Part shown: positions 53,398 to 62,958 of the stretch, one piece after another | Numbering within the stretch: the first letter of the stretch is position 1 | How the letters are laid out: each line of letters opens with the position of its first letter | Assembly: GCA_021776795.1 (NCBI GenBank) | Contig: JAJFFC010000002.1 | Location: 1-64,000, forward strand | Length of the DNA: 64,000 nucleotides | Direction: 5' to 3' | Source of the DNA: Planctomycetota bacterium | GTDB lineage: Bacteria > Planctomycetota > UBA1135 | Program-made: the position numbers and the translations under genes | Notes under the pieces: generated by a model | The model's input: the letters and a program-made list of their open reading frames with translations, nothing else | What the model was told of the DNA's origin: nothing | The model's database searches: none

Positions 53398-56052
53398 TTA
53401 TTGGGGCGGCCCTTGAGCGCGCACTTCGGCCACCATTGCGGCGGGGATTAACTTCGGCTCCGACGACCACTCTTTCTTGATGTAGGTGAGAATGGCGGCA
53501 AGTTCTTCGTCGGAGTAACTCGACCAGCCTGGCATGCTGAGGTCGTAGGCTTCTCCGGCAACTTCAATCGGACCGGATAAACCGAACAGGGCAATCTCGG
53601 CCAGTCGTTCGTCCTCAAGATCCAGCCATTCCGATCCGGCAAGCGGGGGAGCTAAGCCGCGCTGGCCTCGACCATTTTCCTGATGGCATGCTGCGCAACT
53701 TTGCGCGTAGAGCTGGCGACCGCGGTTGGCGACGGCAACTAGGTCTGCTTGGTCTACCTTCGGCAACGGCGCGCCATCCCAAACGATGCCAGTGGTCAGT
53801 CGCTCGACCTCTTTTGGGTTCAGGCCGATATCTTCGCCGCTTGCAAGACGCTCGGCCAGTGTGGTCAATCCCATTGGTTGCGCATGGACAAAGCGGTAGT
53901 TCTTGTGCGGCAGGCTCGAAGGTAATCCAGCAACGGCTCCTTGCAGCATCGCCTGACCCTGCCAGGCTGGCGCCAGCTGCGTCGCCCATTGCAAAAGGCG
54001 AAGGACATCTGATTCTCGATGCCGGCGCATGATGCAGCGCGAAAGCTCCTGAAAGAGTTCGCGCGTGGATTGGCGCTCCTGTTGCCAATGGTGCTGTGGA
54101 GATTGGGACAGCAGGTAGGCAATGGCGTCATCCTCGCGCTCGACTAGGCCGACCAGAATGCAATCGCGCAAACGCTTGTCCTGTGGGTGCTCGCGCGAAA
54201 GGTTGAGTAGTGCTGGTACCGCTTCTGGTAATGGCGAAGTCCCTAGAGTCAAGGCAAGTTGCCAACGGTAGGCCGGGTCATCGAGGATTGGAGCGGAGGC
54301 GACAGTTTGCAAAACCTCCCGAGAGTCCAAGTACTCTTCATTCTTCCGCAGTACCTGTTGACGCCAAATGGAGGGCCCTATGCTGAGATCCCTTCTTAGG
54401 CTTTGGCTAGGCACTTCCTCGATGATTCCGTGAGGAACGGAGCTCAAACCATCTAAGGTCCACATAGCGTGAGCTCGAGAAACGAAACTGACGGGGTTGC
54501 CGACCTTAGATTCACCGGCATCCATGCCTTGCAGTGCCTGCAAGTGAAACAGGAAACAATTGCAATCTTCGAGCTCGGTGCAATCCGAGCACGGATCTTC
54601 GAATCCTTTCTCGACCAACAATCGTTGTGCGGTGCGCCGCTGCCACGCGTTGGTGTTACTCAGTTGCTCGATGAGTCCCCCAGGCGTGAGACCTGCAAGC
54701 GTGCTCGGTTCTGCCGCTTTCCCATCCACATGTCGGATACGCCAAATCCTTCCCAAGCCAGTTGGATCGCCCAACCCTCGCTCCTCGGTTTGGCGGCGCA
54801 GGAAGGAAGTCATGAACACTTTGTGCTGCAAGATGCCGCGGTACAGGTCTACAACATAGAGCGCACCGTCGGGGCCGACGCGCAAATTGACCGGGCGGAA
54901 GCGTTCGTCGCTTGACGTTAGAAAGTCGAGCCTTGGGTTTCCATCCTCGAGCATCAGAGTCGATTTGATGTTCCCGGCGCTCTCATGAACGTCAAATCGT
55001 TGCACTACATTGGCGCAGGGTTCACAACTAAACAAACGGCCACGGTCTTCTGCGGCCAATCCGGTGCCGGTAAACCAAGTCGGCCCGCATGCGCCAGTGA
55101 GGTTCGCCAGGCGCCCGTCTTCACGTAGAGTTCCCTTGCGATAGCCACGGTTGACTCCAGGATTGATCCGCGAAGGGAATACGCGTCGATCGGAACTGGT
55201 GGCTATGTTCACACCCGGCGACCGCCCCAAGGCCGGATTGCGCACGGCAGCGGTAGGCGGCAAAACATTGACGTGCACTGCCGAAGAGTTGTAGTTAAAC
55301 GCCAATCGACCCCATTCATCTTGGGACTGCCCCCATTGCCCTCCGCGTGCGCTAGGTTCGCTGACCCATTTGCCCTGAATCTGGCGATACCTCCGGCCAT
55401 GATTGGCGACGTACAACCAGTTGTCCATGCCGAGCACTAAAGAGTTTGGTGCATGTTCGGGGTTGTTCAAGCCAGCAGTCATCCCATCGGCGAGCACTTG
55501 ACGATGGTCGACGACATCGTCACCGTCGCGGTCCATCAAGAACACCATTTGCGGAGGCAAAATCGCAACTACGCCACCAGGAACAAAGCAGATGGAGCGC
55601 GGCAATACCAGCTTGTCGAGGAAGACCTTGCGCTTGTCGAAAATGCCGTCGCCATCTTCATCCGACAGAATGACAATATTGCAATTAGGCTCGAGCTCAT
55701 CGGTGGCATCGGCATCGAGCATGAGCTGGTTCATTTCCACCACCCACAAACGTCCTTGGGCATCCCAGGCGACATCGACCGGGTCCTGCACCAGAGGTTC
55801 GGTGGCGACCGCTTCAATCACATAGCCAGGAGGCAGCTGAAAGCGCGCGAGCGCTTCCTGTGGGGACAGTGCTGGAGTGGGGGGAACCCACCATTGGCGG
55901 TCCAACATGGGCTGGCTCTCTCCCGCTTGATCTCCATTTTGGATCAACAAGGGAGATGCCGTCGCAGCCAGTGGCGCTACCATCGCAGTCAACAGTGCGA
56001 GCTTTAGGCCGAGGGAAAAAATCCCACGAGGGACACCAGCAAGAAGGTCCAT
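53398..56052 (-). CDS. PVC-type haem-binding protein: propeller, HEAT-like and cytochrome c domains
   Basis: The ATG at 56052 (MDLLAGVPRGIFSLGLKLALL) provides the signal peptide and gives 884 residues; the 68-codon upstream extension overlaps the icd promoter region and is rejected. Residues about 55-470 form the membrane-bound dehydrogenase-like six-bladed propeller (PPGYVIEAVATEPLVQDPVDVAWDAQGRLWVVEM region). Residues about 480-745 are helical repeats. The C-terminal ~100 residues hold a cytochrome c with CAACHQENGRG and an axial Met in MPGW. This architecture is characteristic of Planctomycetes and Verrucomicrobia and is thought to act in periplasmic sugar or polysaccharide metabolism. Convergent with the DUF1080 gene. 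Confidence 0.88.
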   Translation of the reverse strand: MDLLAGVPRGIFSLGLKLALLTAMVAPLAATASPLLIQNGDQAGESQPMLDRQWWVPPTPALSPQEALARFQLPPGYVIEAVATEPLVQDPVDVAWDAQGRLWVVEMNQLMLDADATDELEPNCNIVILSDEDGDGIFDKRKVFLDKLVLPRSICFVPGGVVAILPPQMVFLMDRDGDDVVDHRQVLADGMTAGLNNPEHAPNSLVLGMDNWLYVANHGRRYRQIQGKWVSEPSARGGQWGQSQDEWGRLAFNYNSSAVHVNVLPPTAAVRNPALGRSPGVNIATSSDRRVFPSRINPGVNRGYRKGTLREDGRLANLTGACGPTWFTGTGLAAEDRGRLFSCEPCANVVQRFDVHESAGNIKSTLMLEDGNPRLDFLTSSDERFRPVNLRVGPDGALYVVDLYRGILQHKVFMTSFLRRQTEERGLGDPTGLGRIWRIRHVDGKAAEPSTLAGLTPGGLIEQLSNTNAWQRRTAQRLLVEKGFEDPCSDCTELEDCNCFLFHLQALQGMDAGESKVGNPVSFVSRAHAMWTLDGLSSVPHGIIEEVPSQSLRRDLSIGPSIWRQQVLRKNEEYLDSREVLQTVASAPILDDPAYRWQLALTLGTSPLPEAVPALLNLSREHPQDKRLRDCILVGLVEREDDAIAYLLSQSPQHHWQQERQSTRELFQELSRCIMRRHRESDVLRLLQWATQLAPAWQGQAMLQGAVAGLPSSLPHKNYRFVHAQPMGLTTLAERLASGEDIGLNPKEVERLTTGIVWDGAPLPKVDQADLVAVANRGRQLYAQSCAACHQENGRGQRGLAPPLAGSEWLDLEDERLAEIALFGLSGPIEVAGEAYDLSMPGWSSYSDEELAAILTYIKKEWSSEPKLIPAAMVAEVRAQGPPQ

Positions 56053-56146
56053 TGTCACTGATTGTAGGGCGAGGCCGTGATAACGTGCTCCCTCCCTGGC
56101 GGCGCTTTGGCGCTGCTCCCGCTCTCCCCCGAAACGCCAACCCATC

Positions 56147-57361
56147 ATGGCCAAAATCCCCGTACAAAATCCAGTCGTCGAACTCGACGGCGATGAGATG
56201 ACCCGCATCATTTGGGCCTTTATCAAGGACCGCTTGATTTTGCCGTATTTGGACATCGACTTGAAGTATTACGACCTCGGGATGGAGTCTCGCGACGAAA
56301 CCGATGACCAAATCACCATCGATGCCGCGCACGCCATTCAGAAGTACGGCGTCGGCGTGAAGTGCGCAACGATTACTCCCGATGAAGACCGAGTCGAGGA
56401 GTTTGGTTTGAAGAAAATGTGGCGTTCTCCCAACGGCACCATCCGCAATATTTTGGGCGGCACCGTCTTCCGCGAACCCATCATTTGTAGCAATGTGCCG
56501 CGGCTCGTCCCCGGCTGGGAACAGCCGATGGTGATTGGCCGTCATGCCTTCGGTGACCAATATCGCGCGACCGATTTCCTGGTTCCCGGTAAGGGCAAGT
56601 TGACCATGACCTTTACGCCAGAGGATGGCAGCGAGCCCACGGAATATGAAATCTTTGATTTCCCCAGTAGTGGGGTGGCCATGGGCATGTACAACCTCGA
56701 CGATTCCATTCGCGGTTTCGCCAAGGCGTGCTTGAACTTTGGCCTCAAGCGCAAGTGGCCGGTCTACCTCAGTACCAAGAACACCATTCTCAAGGCTTAC
56801 GATGGCCGCTTTAAGGACCTATTCCAAGAGGTCTTTGAGCAAGACTTCCAAGCCGCCTTTGAAGAAGCTGGCATTCATTATGAGCACCGTCTGATTGATG
56901 ACATGGTCGCCGCCGCATTGAAATGGAACGGCGGCTTCATCTGGGCGTGTAAGAATTACGACGGCGATGTCCAATCCGATACCGTCGCCCAAGGTTTTGG
57001 TTCACTCGGTCTCATGACCAGTGTGCTGATGACTCCCGACGGCAAAACCGTAGAAGCGGAAGCGGCACACGGTACGGTCACTCGGCACTATCGCGTGCAC
57101 CAACAAGGTGGCAAAACGTCGACCAACCCGATTGCCAGCATCTTTGCTTGGACGCGCGGTCTAGAGCACCGTGCCAAGCTCGATGGCAACCAGGCACTGT
57201 CCGATTTCGCCACGTCACTCGAACAGGTCTGCGTGGAAACTGTCGAAGCCGGCAAGATGACCAAAGACCTCGCCCTCTTGGTAGGGGAAGGTACCCCCTT
57301 CTTGACTACCGAAGAGTTCCTCGCCGCATTGGACGAGGGTCTCCAGGCGAAGCTGGCTTAG
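56147..57361 (+). CDS. icd: NADP-dependent isocitrate dehydrogenase
   Basis: 404 residues; oxidises isocitrate to 2-oxoglutarate in the citrate cycle. Landmarks of the eukaryote-like dimeric type: [40 protein letters not shown] (substrate serine loop) and [13 protein letters not shown] with the NADP-selective region. Length fits IDH1-like enzymes rather than the E. coli type. The gene is divergent from the PVC-type cytochrome gene with 94 bases between, and its stop is 3 bases from that of a small convergent gene. Confidence 0.95.
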   Translation: MAKIPVQNPVVELDGDEMTRIIWAFIKDRLILPYLDIDLKYYDLGMESRDETDDQITIDAAHAIQKYGVGVKCATITPDEDRVEEFGLKKMWRSPNGTIRNILGGTVFREPIICSNVPRLVPGWEQPMVIGRHAFGDQYRATDFLVPGKGKLTMTFTPEDGSEPTEYEIFDFPSSGVAMGMYNLDDSIRGFAKACLNFGLKRKWPVYLSTKNTILKAYDGRFKDLFQEVFEQDFQAAFEEAGIHYEHRLIDDMVAAALKWNGGFIWACKNYDGDVQSDTVAQGFGSLGLMTSVLMTPDGKTVEAEAAHGTVTRHYRVHQQGGKTSTNPIASIFAWTRGLEHRAKLDGNQALSDFATSLEQVCVETVEAGKMTKDLALLVGEGTPFLTTEEFLAALDEGLQAKLA

Positions 57362-57364
57362 GGC

Positions 57365-57703
57365 CTAGCCCTGACGCTCGAGCTCGTGCAAGGCAGCAGC
57401 AAGTAGCGCTGCCTGCAACTCCTGTTGGTGAGTCCCAGCGGCGGTTTCCATGGCCTGAAGCACGGCAACGGTGTCCTGGTCCACTCCCTTTGGAGCGGCA
57501 AAGGCGGTGGTACTGTGCAAAAGCTCCTCGGCTAAGGTCTCTCTCTCGGTGGAGACCTCGTCGTTTTGGAGGATAGTCATGCCGTGATCCCAGGCGTTGC
57601 TCGGGGTCAAGGCCGCGACGGACTTGCCCGGAAACTTGGGCAGGAGGAACAAGGTCAGGAGGATGGCGGAGATGGCCAGCCAAGGTAGAAGGGTTTTGAA
57701 CAT
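57365..57703 (-). CDS. Small single-helix membrane or exported protein
   Basis: 112 residues. N-terminal hydrophobic segment (about 5-22, LLPWLAISAILLTLFLLP), then a mostly helical, Gln/Ala/Glu-rich tail (ETLAEELLHSTTAFAA, ELQAALLAAALHELERQG). No family recognised. It stands alone between convergent icd and an upstream small lipoprotein gene 37 bases away on the same strand. Confidence 0.5.
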   Translation of the reverse strand: MFKTLLPWLAISAILLTLFLLPKFPGKSVAALTPSNAWDHGMTILQNDEVSTERETLAEELLHSTTAFAAPKGVDQDTVAVLQAMETAAGTHQQELQAALLAAALHELERQG

Positions 57704-57740
57704 CGGGGGTACTTAGCAGGGGGTTTGCCTGCTTCGATGT

Positions 57741-58217
57741 TTATCGGCTACGCAGGCGGGGTGGCGAAAGGCTTGCTAAATCTTTGCGCAAGCTCACGCG
57801 GAAAGAGAGGTTTTTGCCCTCTGTTGTAAGTGTTTGCAAATCCCAGATGCCTTGTAGTTCCGGGGCTAACTCCCATTCGCCGAGCTCATGTTCGACCACA
57901 AATTCTTGATTTTGGTCTCCGCGGCCCTGATCCACCTTCAGGGTGCCGAAATAGGTTGGCCCGGGGCTGTAATCGCCGTAGATTTGGTAGCGCATTTGCA
58001 GGCCTGATTCGGGGTCTGGCACCCCAAACAAGGTGAGCTCGCGCTTGCGCTGGCCCTTCACGCGGCTGTCGAGGAGCAATTCTTGGCCTTCACGCACCTC
58101 GAAATGGATATCGAGTCCGGTGCCTGGGGGGGCGCCTGGGCTGGTGGCGATGCCACAGCTCACACTTGAGCCGAGCAGAGCAGTTGCTGCGAGAACACAC
58201 ATGATTAGACCTTTCAT
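57741..58217 (-). CDS. Small lipoprotein of unknown function
   Basis: 158 residues with a lipoprotein signal (MKGLIMCVLAATALLGSSVSC; lipobox SVSC). The mature part has beta-strand alternation (LDIHFEVREGQELLLDSRV, LQMRYQIYGDYSPGP) and no motif I can name. Its ATG directly follows the TAA of the next upstream gene, so the two are coupled. The product resembles that neighbour only in being a small exported beta-rich protein. Confidence 0.6.
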   Translation of the reverse strand: MKGLIMCVLAATALLGSSVSCGIATSPGAPPGTGLDIHFEVREGQELLLDSRVKGQRKRELTLFGVPDPESGLQMRYQIYGDYSPGPTYFGTLKVDQGRGDQNQEFVVEHELGEWELAPELQGIWDLQTLTTEGKNLSFRVSLRKDLASLSPPRLRSR

Positions 58218-58649
58218 TTACGGTTGCCAATGGGGCTCGAATGAGAAGAAAATGGCGAAAGCTGGCCCTGAACGGGCTGGGCAACTGAAAATCCAATCAT
58301 ATGGCGCTTCCGCGCAAGTGGACCATTGCCCCAGTTCTCCCTGTAGGTCGGAGAGGGTCCAAGTGGCCTGGAAACCAGAAGAATCCAGCTGAGTGGCCGC
58401 CATGGCGAGTACCAAACCCAGCTCTTGGGCGGCCGCTTCCGAAAGGCCAGTGGAAAAGGAAACCACCCCCTGAGAGAGCAGCTGGTTCTTGCCTAAGAGT
58501 TCATCCCCTTGCCACACTTGGTAACTCACTTGCGGGATTGCGGCGACCTGGGAGGGCCGAGAAGCTTCCTGAGGAGTGCCGTAGCGCTGGTACTGGCTAC
58601 AGCTGAGCGCCAACAGGCTGGCAAGGAGGAGAAGCGCGAAGGATTTCAT
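58218..58649 (-). CDS. Small lipoprotein of unknown function
   Basis: The ATG at 58649 gives a clean lipoprotein signal (MKSFALLLLASLLALSC, lipobox ALSC) and a 143-residue product; the longer frame adds a non-hydrophobic Arg-rich head. Mature sequence is beta-rich (VSYQVWQGDELLG, GFQATWTLSDLQGELG) with two further Cys residues that could form a disulfide. It is followed immediately by the previous lipoprotein gene (TAA-ATG contact). No family recognised. Confidence 0.6.
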   Translation of the reverse strand: MKSFALLLLASLLALSCSQYQRYGTPQEASRPSQVAAIPQVSYQVWQGDELLGKNQLLSQGVVSFSTGLSEAAAQELGLVLAMAATQLDSSGFQATWTLSDLQGELGQWSTCAEAPYDWIFSCPARSGPAFAIFFSFEPHWQP

Positions 58650-58802
58650 GGTGGCGGGGGAGGCTGAAGCCTTCCTCCTGCAAATATGACGCGGTTCTAG
58701 CCGCCGCGACACCCAGTTTTTTTATCATTTCAGGCTCGCCTCACCGCGCCATGCCCCATCTGGAGGCCTCGAGCGCCGCGGCGACCTAGCAACAACACCG
58801 CC

Positions 58803-60209
58803 ATGTCGACCATCCAAACTGATGTCGTCGTGCTGGGCGCGGGCCCGGCCGGATACGTATGCGCCATTCGCGCCGCTGACCAAGGAAAGAAGGTCGTCTG
58901 CGTCGAGCTGGACAATCTCGGAGGCACCTGCCTCAATTGGGGCTGCATCCCCTCCAAGGCGCTCATCTCCGCCGGCCACTTCGTCGAGTCGACCAAGCAT
59001 GCCGCCGACATGGGTTTCACCGTTGCAGCGCCCACTCTCGACCTGTCCAAGCTGATTGCGTGGAAAGACGGCATTGTCAAGAAGCTCACCGGTGGCGTCG
59101 GCATGTTGTTCAAGTCGCGCAAGATTGAGTGGGTCAAAGGCCGCGGCACGATTAAGAACGCGAGCACGATTGAGGTCGAAACTGCCGAAGGCAAAGTGAC
59201 CATCAACTGCACCGACCTAGTGGTGGCCACTGGTTCCGAGCCAGCACCGATTCCTGGTTTCGAATTTGGCGAGCATGTGTGGTCGAGCACCGAGGCGCTT
59301 TCGCCGAAGGAACTGCCCAAGCGCCTGTTCGTGATTGGCGGCGGCGTGATCGGCATGGAGCTCGGCATGTTCTACGCGCAGGTCGGCTGCGAAGTCACTG
59401 TGGTCGAATTCATGGACCAGATTCTGCCTGGCACCGACCCGGAGTTGGTCAAGGTCGTGGCGCGCAAAGCCAAGAAGGCCGGCATCAAGATCCACACTAA
59501 GTCTGCAGCCAAGAGCTGGAAGAAGACCGCCGATGGCGTGTCCGTCACTGCAGATGTCCAGGGCAAGGAACAGACCTTCGAGGCTGACGCCATCCTGCTC
59601 ACCGTGGGTCGTCGCCCGATGACTTCAGACATTGGTTTGGAAAACGTCGGCGTGAAGCCAGACAAGCGCGGCTTCCTGGAAGTCGACGCGCAGTGCCAAA
59701 CCAAAACTCCGCATGTCTACGCCGTCGGCGACATCACCCACGGCCCCATGCTCGCGCACAAAGGTAGTGCGCAGGGTTTGGTGGCCGCCGGTGCCATCAC
59801 CCGCCAGCCCGGCGTGGCTTGGGATTACAAAGTGGTCCCTGCGGTGATCTTCACCGACCCCGAAATCGCTTGGGTGGGCATGACCGAAGCCGAGTGCAAA
59901 GAGAAAGGCATCGACTACAAGGTCGGCAAGTTTAACTTCGGCGCCAACGGTCGCGCCATGAGCATGCACGCCACCGATGGCCTGGTCAAAGTCATCGCCG
60001 ATGCCAAAGACGACACCGTTCTCGGTGTGCACATGGTTGGTCCAAGTGTGACGGACCTAATCTCCGAGGCATCCTTGGCGATCGAAGGCGGCTTGAGTGT
60101 CGAAGACATCACGCTGACCATCCACCCGCACCCGACCTTGTCGGAAGTGTTCATGGAAGCTTGCGAAGACGTCCACAAGATGTCGCCGCACGCGATCTAC
60201 AAACGATAG
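58803..60209 (+). CDS. lpdA: Dihydrolipoyl dehydrogenase (E3)
   Basis: 468 residues, the FAD enzyme that reoxidises dihydrolipoyl groups and makes NADH. FAD site VVVLGAGPAGYVCAI, redox disulfide Cys43-Cys48 in GGTCLNWGCIPSKAL, NAD site VIGGGVIGMELG, second FAD motif YAVGDI, and the catalytic His-Glu region HPHPTLSEVFMEA near the C-terminus are all present. It is the E3 partner expected for the E1/E2 genes at 12.8-17.7 kb and is followed after 9 bases by lipB. Confidence 0.96.
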   Translation: MSTIQTDVVVLGAGPAGYVCAIRAADQGKKVVCVELDNLGGTCLNWGCIPSKALISAGHFVESTKHAADMGFTVAAPTLDLSKLIAWKDGIVKKLTGGVGMLFKSRKIEWVKGRGTIKNASTIEVETAEGKVTINCTDLVVATGSEPAPIPGFEFGEHVWSSTEALSPKELPKRLFVIGGGVIGMELGMFYAQVGCEVTVVEFMDQILPGTDPELVKVVARKAKKAGIKIHTKSAAKSWKKTADGVSVTADVQGKEQTFEADAILLTVGRRPMTSDIGLENVGVKPDKRGFLEVDAQCQTKTPHVYAVGDITHGPMLAHKGSAQGLVAAGAITRQPGVAWDYKVVPAVIFTDPEIAWVGMTEAECKEKGIDYKVGKFNFGANGRAMSMHATDGLVKVIADAKDDTVLGVHMVGPSVTDLISEASLAIEGGLSVEDITLTIHPHPTLSEVFMEACEDVHKMSPHAIYKR

Positions 60210-60218
60210 GCAAGTCTC

Positions 60219-60857
60219 ATGCGCTTCAGTCGCTCCGACGACCTCCAGGTCCTCGACCTGGGTCGGACGACATACGAACATGCCGACAAACTCATGCTCG
60301 AGTTAGTCGATCGCATTGTTGCCGACGACGCGCCGGACCATCTACTCCTTGCCGAGTTCGACCCGGTCTTAACCGTCGGTCGTGGCGCAGGCGCCGAAGC
60401 CTATTCCGCCGTTGGCTTGCCGGTGCATGAGATCTCGCGCGGCGGCAAAGCCACCTTTCATGGCCCTGGCCAACTGGTGGCTTACCCTTTGATCAAGCTG
60501 CATGACAAAGCGCGCGATTTACACGCCTATCTGCATGCGCTGGAAGAAGGGTTGATTCGCACGGTGTCTTCTTTCGACTTACCGGCCAGCCGCGATCCAC
60601 GCAACACCGGGTGTTGGATTGATGGCCATAAAGTCGCGAGCATTGGCGTGGCGGTGCGCAAGTGGGTGACCTACCACGGCATCGCGCTCAATGTGTCCAC
60701 CGATCTGTCTTGGTTCCGTCGCTTCGACCCCTGCGGCCTAGAGCCAGACCTCATGACCTCCATGGAGCGCGCCCGCCACGGCCAAGCTCCCGACATGGAA
60801 CAGGTCAAACAAGCCGTGGCCAAGCACCTGCAGGAGGTGCTCCGTGAACAAAGCTGA
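60219..60857 (+). CDS. lipB: Octanoyl-[ACP]:protein octanoyltransferase
   Basis: 212 residues. Transfers octanoyl groups from acyl carrier protein to lipoyl domains before LipA acts. Family landmarks: RGGKATFHGPGQLVAYPL (with the conserved His), the catalytic lysine region HKVASIGVAVRKWVTYHG and the active-site Cys in FDPCGLE. It overlaps the following acyl-CoA synthetase gene by 14 bases and follows lpdA closely, so the three are cotranscribed. Confidence 0.94.
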   Translation: MRFSRSDDLQVLDLGRTTYEHADKLMLELVDRIVADDAPDHLLLAEFDPVLTVGRGAGAEAYSAVGLPVHEISRGGKATFHGPGQLVAYPLIKLHDKARDLHAYLHALEEGLIRTVSSFDLPASRDPRNTGCWIDGHKVASIGVAVRKWVTYHGIALNVSTDLSWFRRFDPCGLEPDLMTSMERARHGQAPDMEQVKQAVAKHLQEVLREQS

Positions 60858-62958
60858 ACTCCGTTCCATCGACGCAATCTTCCGTCCGCAAAGCATTGCG
60901 GTCATCGGCGCCAGTCGCAAGCGTTATCAAATCGGCCATGAGATTGTGCGCAATCTCGTTTTGGGTGGATTCACCGGACGTGTGTATCCGGTCAACCCCA
61001 AGGCCGACGTTGTCCATAGCATGCATTGCTACCCCAAAGTTTCGGCGATTCCCGATGCCGTGGATCTTGCGGTCATCACCGTACCTGCGCCCTTAGTGTT
61101 GGCCGCGGCGAAGGACTGCGCGCGCAAAGGCGTGAAGGCTCTGATTGTGATTACCGCAGGCTTTGCCGAAGTTGGTGGCGAAGGCAGTAAGCGCCAAGAA
61201 GACCTGATGAAGGTATGCCGCAAAGCTGGCATGCGCGTGGTTGGCCCGAACTGCATGGGTGTGGTGAACACGGACCCTGCCTTCGCCATGAACGCTTCTT
61301 TTGCTGCAAGTACACCATCAGCAGGTGGCGCCGCGTTCCTTTCGCAGTCGGGTGCGCTCGGCGAAGCGATTTTGGCCGACGCGCGCCAACTCGGTTTGGG
61401 TGTGAGCATGTTCGCAAGTGTAGGTAACCGCGCCGACGTCGCCCCGTCTGACTTGCTCGACTATTGGGCAGAAGACCCGCGTTGTCAACAAATCTTGATG
61501 TACCTCGAAGCATTCGGCGCCCCCGAACGATTCATTGCCACCGCGCGCCGCGTGTCGCGACAGAAGCCGATTCTGGTGGTGAAATCCGGACGCTCCGCCC
61601 GTGGTGCCGAAGCAGCAATTAGTCACACCGGATCTTTGGCTGGTTCTGAAGCTGCGGTGGATAGTTTGCTGAACCAATGCGGTGTGTTGCGCCTGAACTC
61701 GATGGCAGATTTGTTTGCCCTGGCTTCGGCGGCGCAAACCGGCAAGTTCCCGAAAGGTCCGCGCGTAGGCATTGTGACCAATGCCGGCGGCCCTGCGATT
61801 TTGGCGACCGATGCCTGCTTCGCGCAAGGCTTAGAAGTGGGGGACTTGCAACCGGCATCGGCGCGCAAGCTCAAGCGCTTCCTGCCACCCGAAGCTTCGG
61901 TGGCCAATCCGGTGGACTTGATTGCGAGCGGCAACGCCCAAAGTTATGACAAGGCACTCGATGTCGTTCTTGCCGACGACCACGTGGACATGGTCCTCGC
62001 GATTTTCGTCTCGCCAGTCATGATCGACTCGGCCGAGGTTGCGCGCGTGTTCGTCAAGCATGCCGAGCAAAGTGATAAGCCTTTGGTCGCTTGTTTACTG
62101 GGTAAATCGCAAGGCGAAGACGCCGCAGAGATCCTTGCCCAGGGTGGTGTGCCGAACTACCGCTTCCCTGAGTTCGCCGCCCAAGCTCTAGCTGGCTTGC
62201 ATCAGTTGCAACAACTGCACCAACGCCCGGAGTTGCCTTTGCCGAAATTCCGCGTGAAGCGCGCGCAAGCACGGCGCGTGATTGAAGGCGCGCTTGCGGA
62301 CGGCCGCAATCTACTCCAAGGCCAGGAACTGCAAGAGCTCTTTACCGCTTACGGCATCCCAATGGTGCCGAGCAAAGTGGTGAGCAATCGCGACGAAGCC
62401 TTACAGGCGGCGCGCAAACTTGGCTTCCCCTTAGTGATGAAGGTCGAGGCCGAAGACGTGGTACACAAATCCGATCGCGGCGGCGTGTTGGTCGATATTC
62501 GCGATCGCGAAGGATTACTCGACGCCTACGACCAACTCGAGGACACCTTCCGTAGGGAATGTCCGCAGATGAAAATCCTCATGCAGTCGATGCGCTCGGA
62601 GGGCATCGAAACTTTCTTCGGTGCGGCGACCGACCCGCAGTTCGGGCGCATGCTCGCTTTCGGTTTGGGCGGCGTGCATGTCGAGGTGTTCAAAGATGTG
62701 CTGTTCCGCCTGCATCCACTCGACCCGACCGATGCGCGCGAAATGGTCGAAGGCGTCCGCGCCAAAGCCCTATTCCGCGGCGCGCGCGGCAAGCCTCCAG
62801 TCGACGAAGAACAACTCGTCGACACGCTGCTACGCCTGAGTCGTTTGCTCACCGACAACCCCGAAATCGCCGAGTTCGACCTCAACCCCTACTTGGCCGC
62901 CTGGGTCAGCAAAGAGTCGTGCGTGCTCGACGCGCGAGTGCGTTTAGGGACTCACTGA
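60844..62958 (+). CDS. ADP-forming acetate/acyl-CoA ligase
   Basis: 704 residues from a GTG at 60844 inside the end of lipB. The alpha part (about 1-460) has a CoA-binding Rossmann domain (IAVIGASRKRYQIGHEI), a succinyl-CoA-synthetase-like domain (GPNCMGVVNT, FLSQSGALGEAILADA) and the active-site His in AAISHTGSLAGSE. The beta part (about 480-704) is an ATP-grasp domain (FPLVMKVEAEDVVHKSDRGGV, FDLNPYLA). It makes acyl-CoA, or ATP from it, with ADP and phosphate; related proteins include acetyltransferase fusions, but no GNAT domain is present here. Convergent overlap of 7 bases with the next gene. Confidence 0.88.
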   Translation: MNKAELRSIDAIFRPQSIAVIGASRKRYQIGHEIVRNLVLGGFTGRVYPVNPKADVVHSMHCYPKVSAIPDAVDLAVITVPAPLVLAAAKDCARKGVKALIVITAGFAEVGGEGSKRQEDLMKVCRKAGMRVVGPNCMGVVNTDPAFAMNASFAASTPSAGGAAFLSQSGALGEAILADARQLGLGVSMFASVGNRADVAPSDLLDYWAEDPRCQQILMYLEAFGAPERFIATARRVSRQKPILVVKSGRSARGAEAAISHTGSLAGSEAAVDSLLNQCGVLRLNSMADLFALASAAQTGKFPKGPRVGIVTNAGGPAILATDACFAQGLEVGDLQPASARKLKRFLPPEASVANPVDLIASGNAQSYDKALDVVLADDHVDMVLAIFVSPVMIDSAEVARVFVKHAEQSDKPLVACLLGKSQGEDAAEILAQGGVPNYRFPEFAAQALAGLHQLQQLHQRPELPLPKFRVKRAQARRVIEGALADGRNLLQGQELQELFTAYGIPMVPSKVVSNRDEALQAARKLGFPLVMKVEAEDVVHKSDRGGVLVDIRDREGLLDAYDQLEDTFRRECPQMKILMQSMRSEGIETFFGAATDPQFGRMLAFGLGGVHVEVFKDVLFRLHPLDPTDAREMVEGVRAKALFRGARGKPPVDEEQLVDTLLRLSRLLTDNPEIAEFDLNPYLAAWVSKESCVLDARVRLGTH

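Noticed and set aside
56053-56256. 68-codon N-terminal extension of the PVC-type cytochrome protein
   Set aside because: It runs through the icd start and promoter region, has no signal-peptide character, and the ATG at 56052 gives a proper signal peptide.
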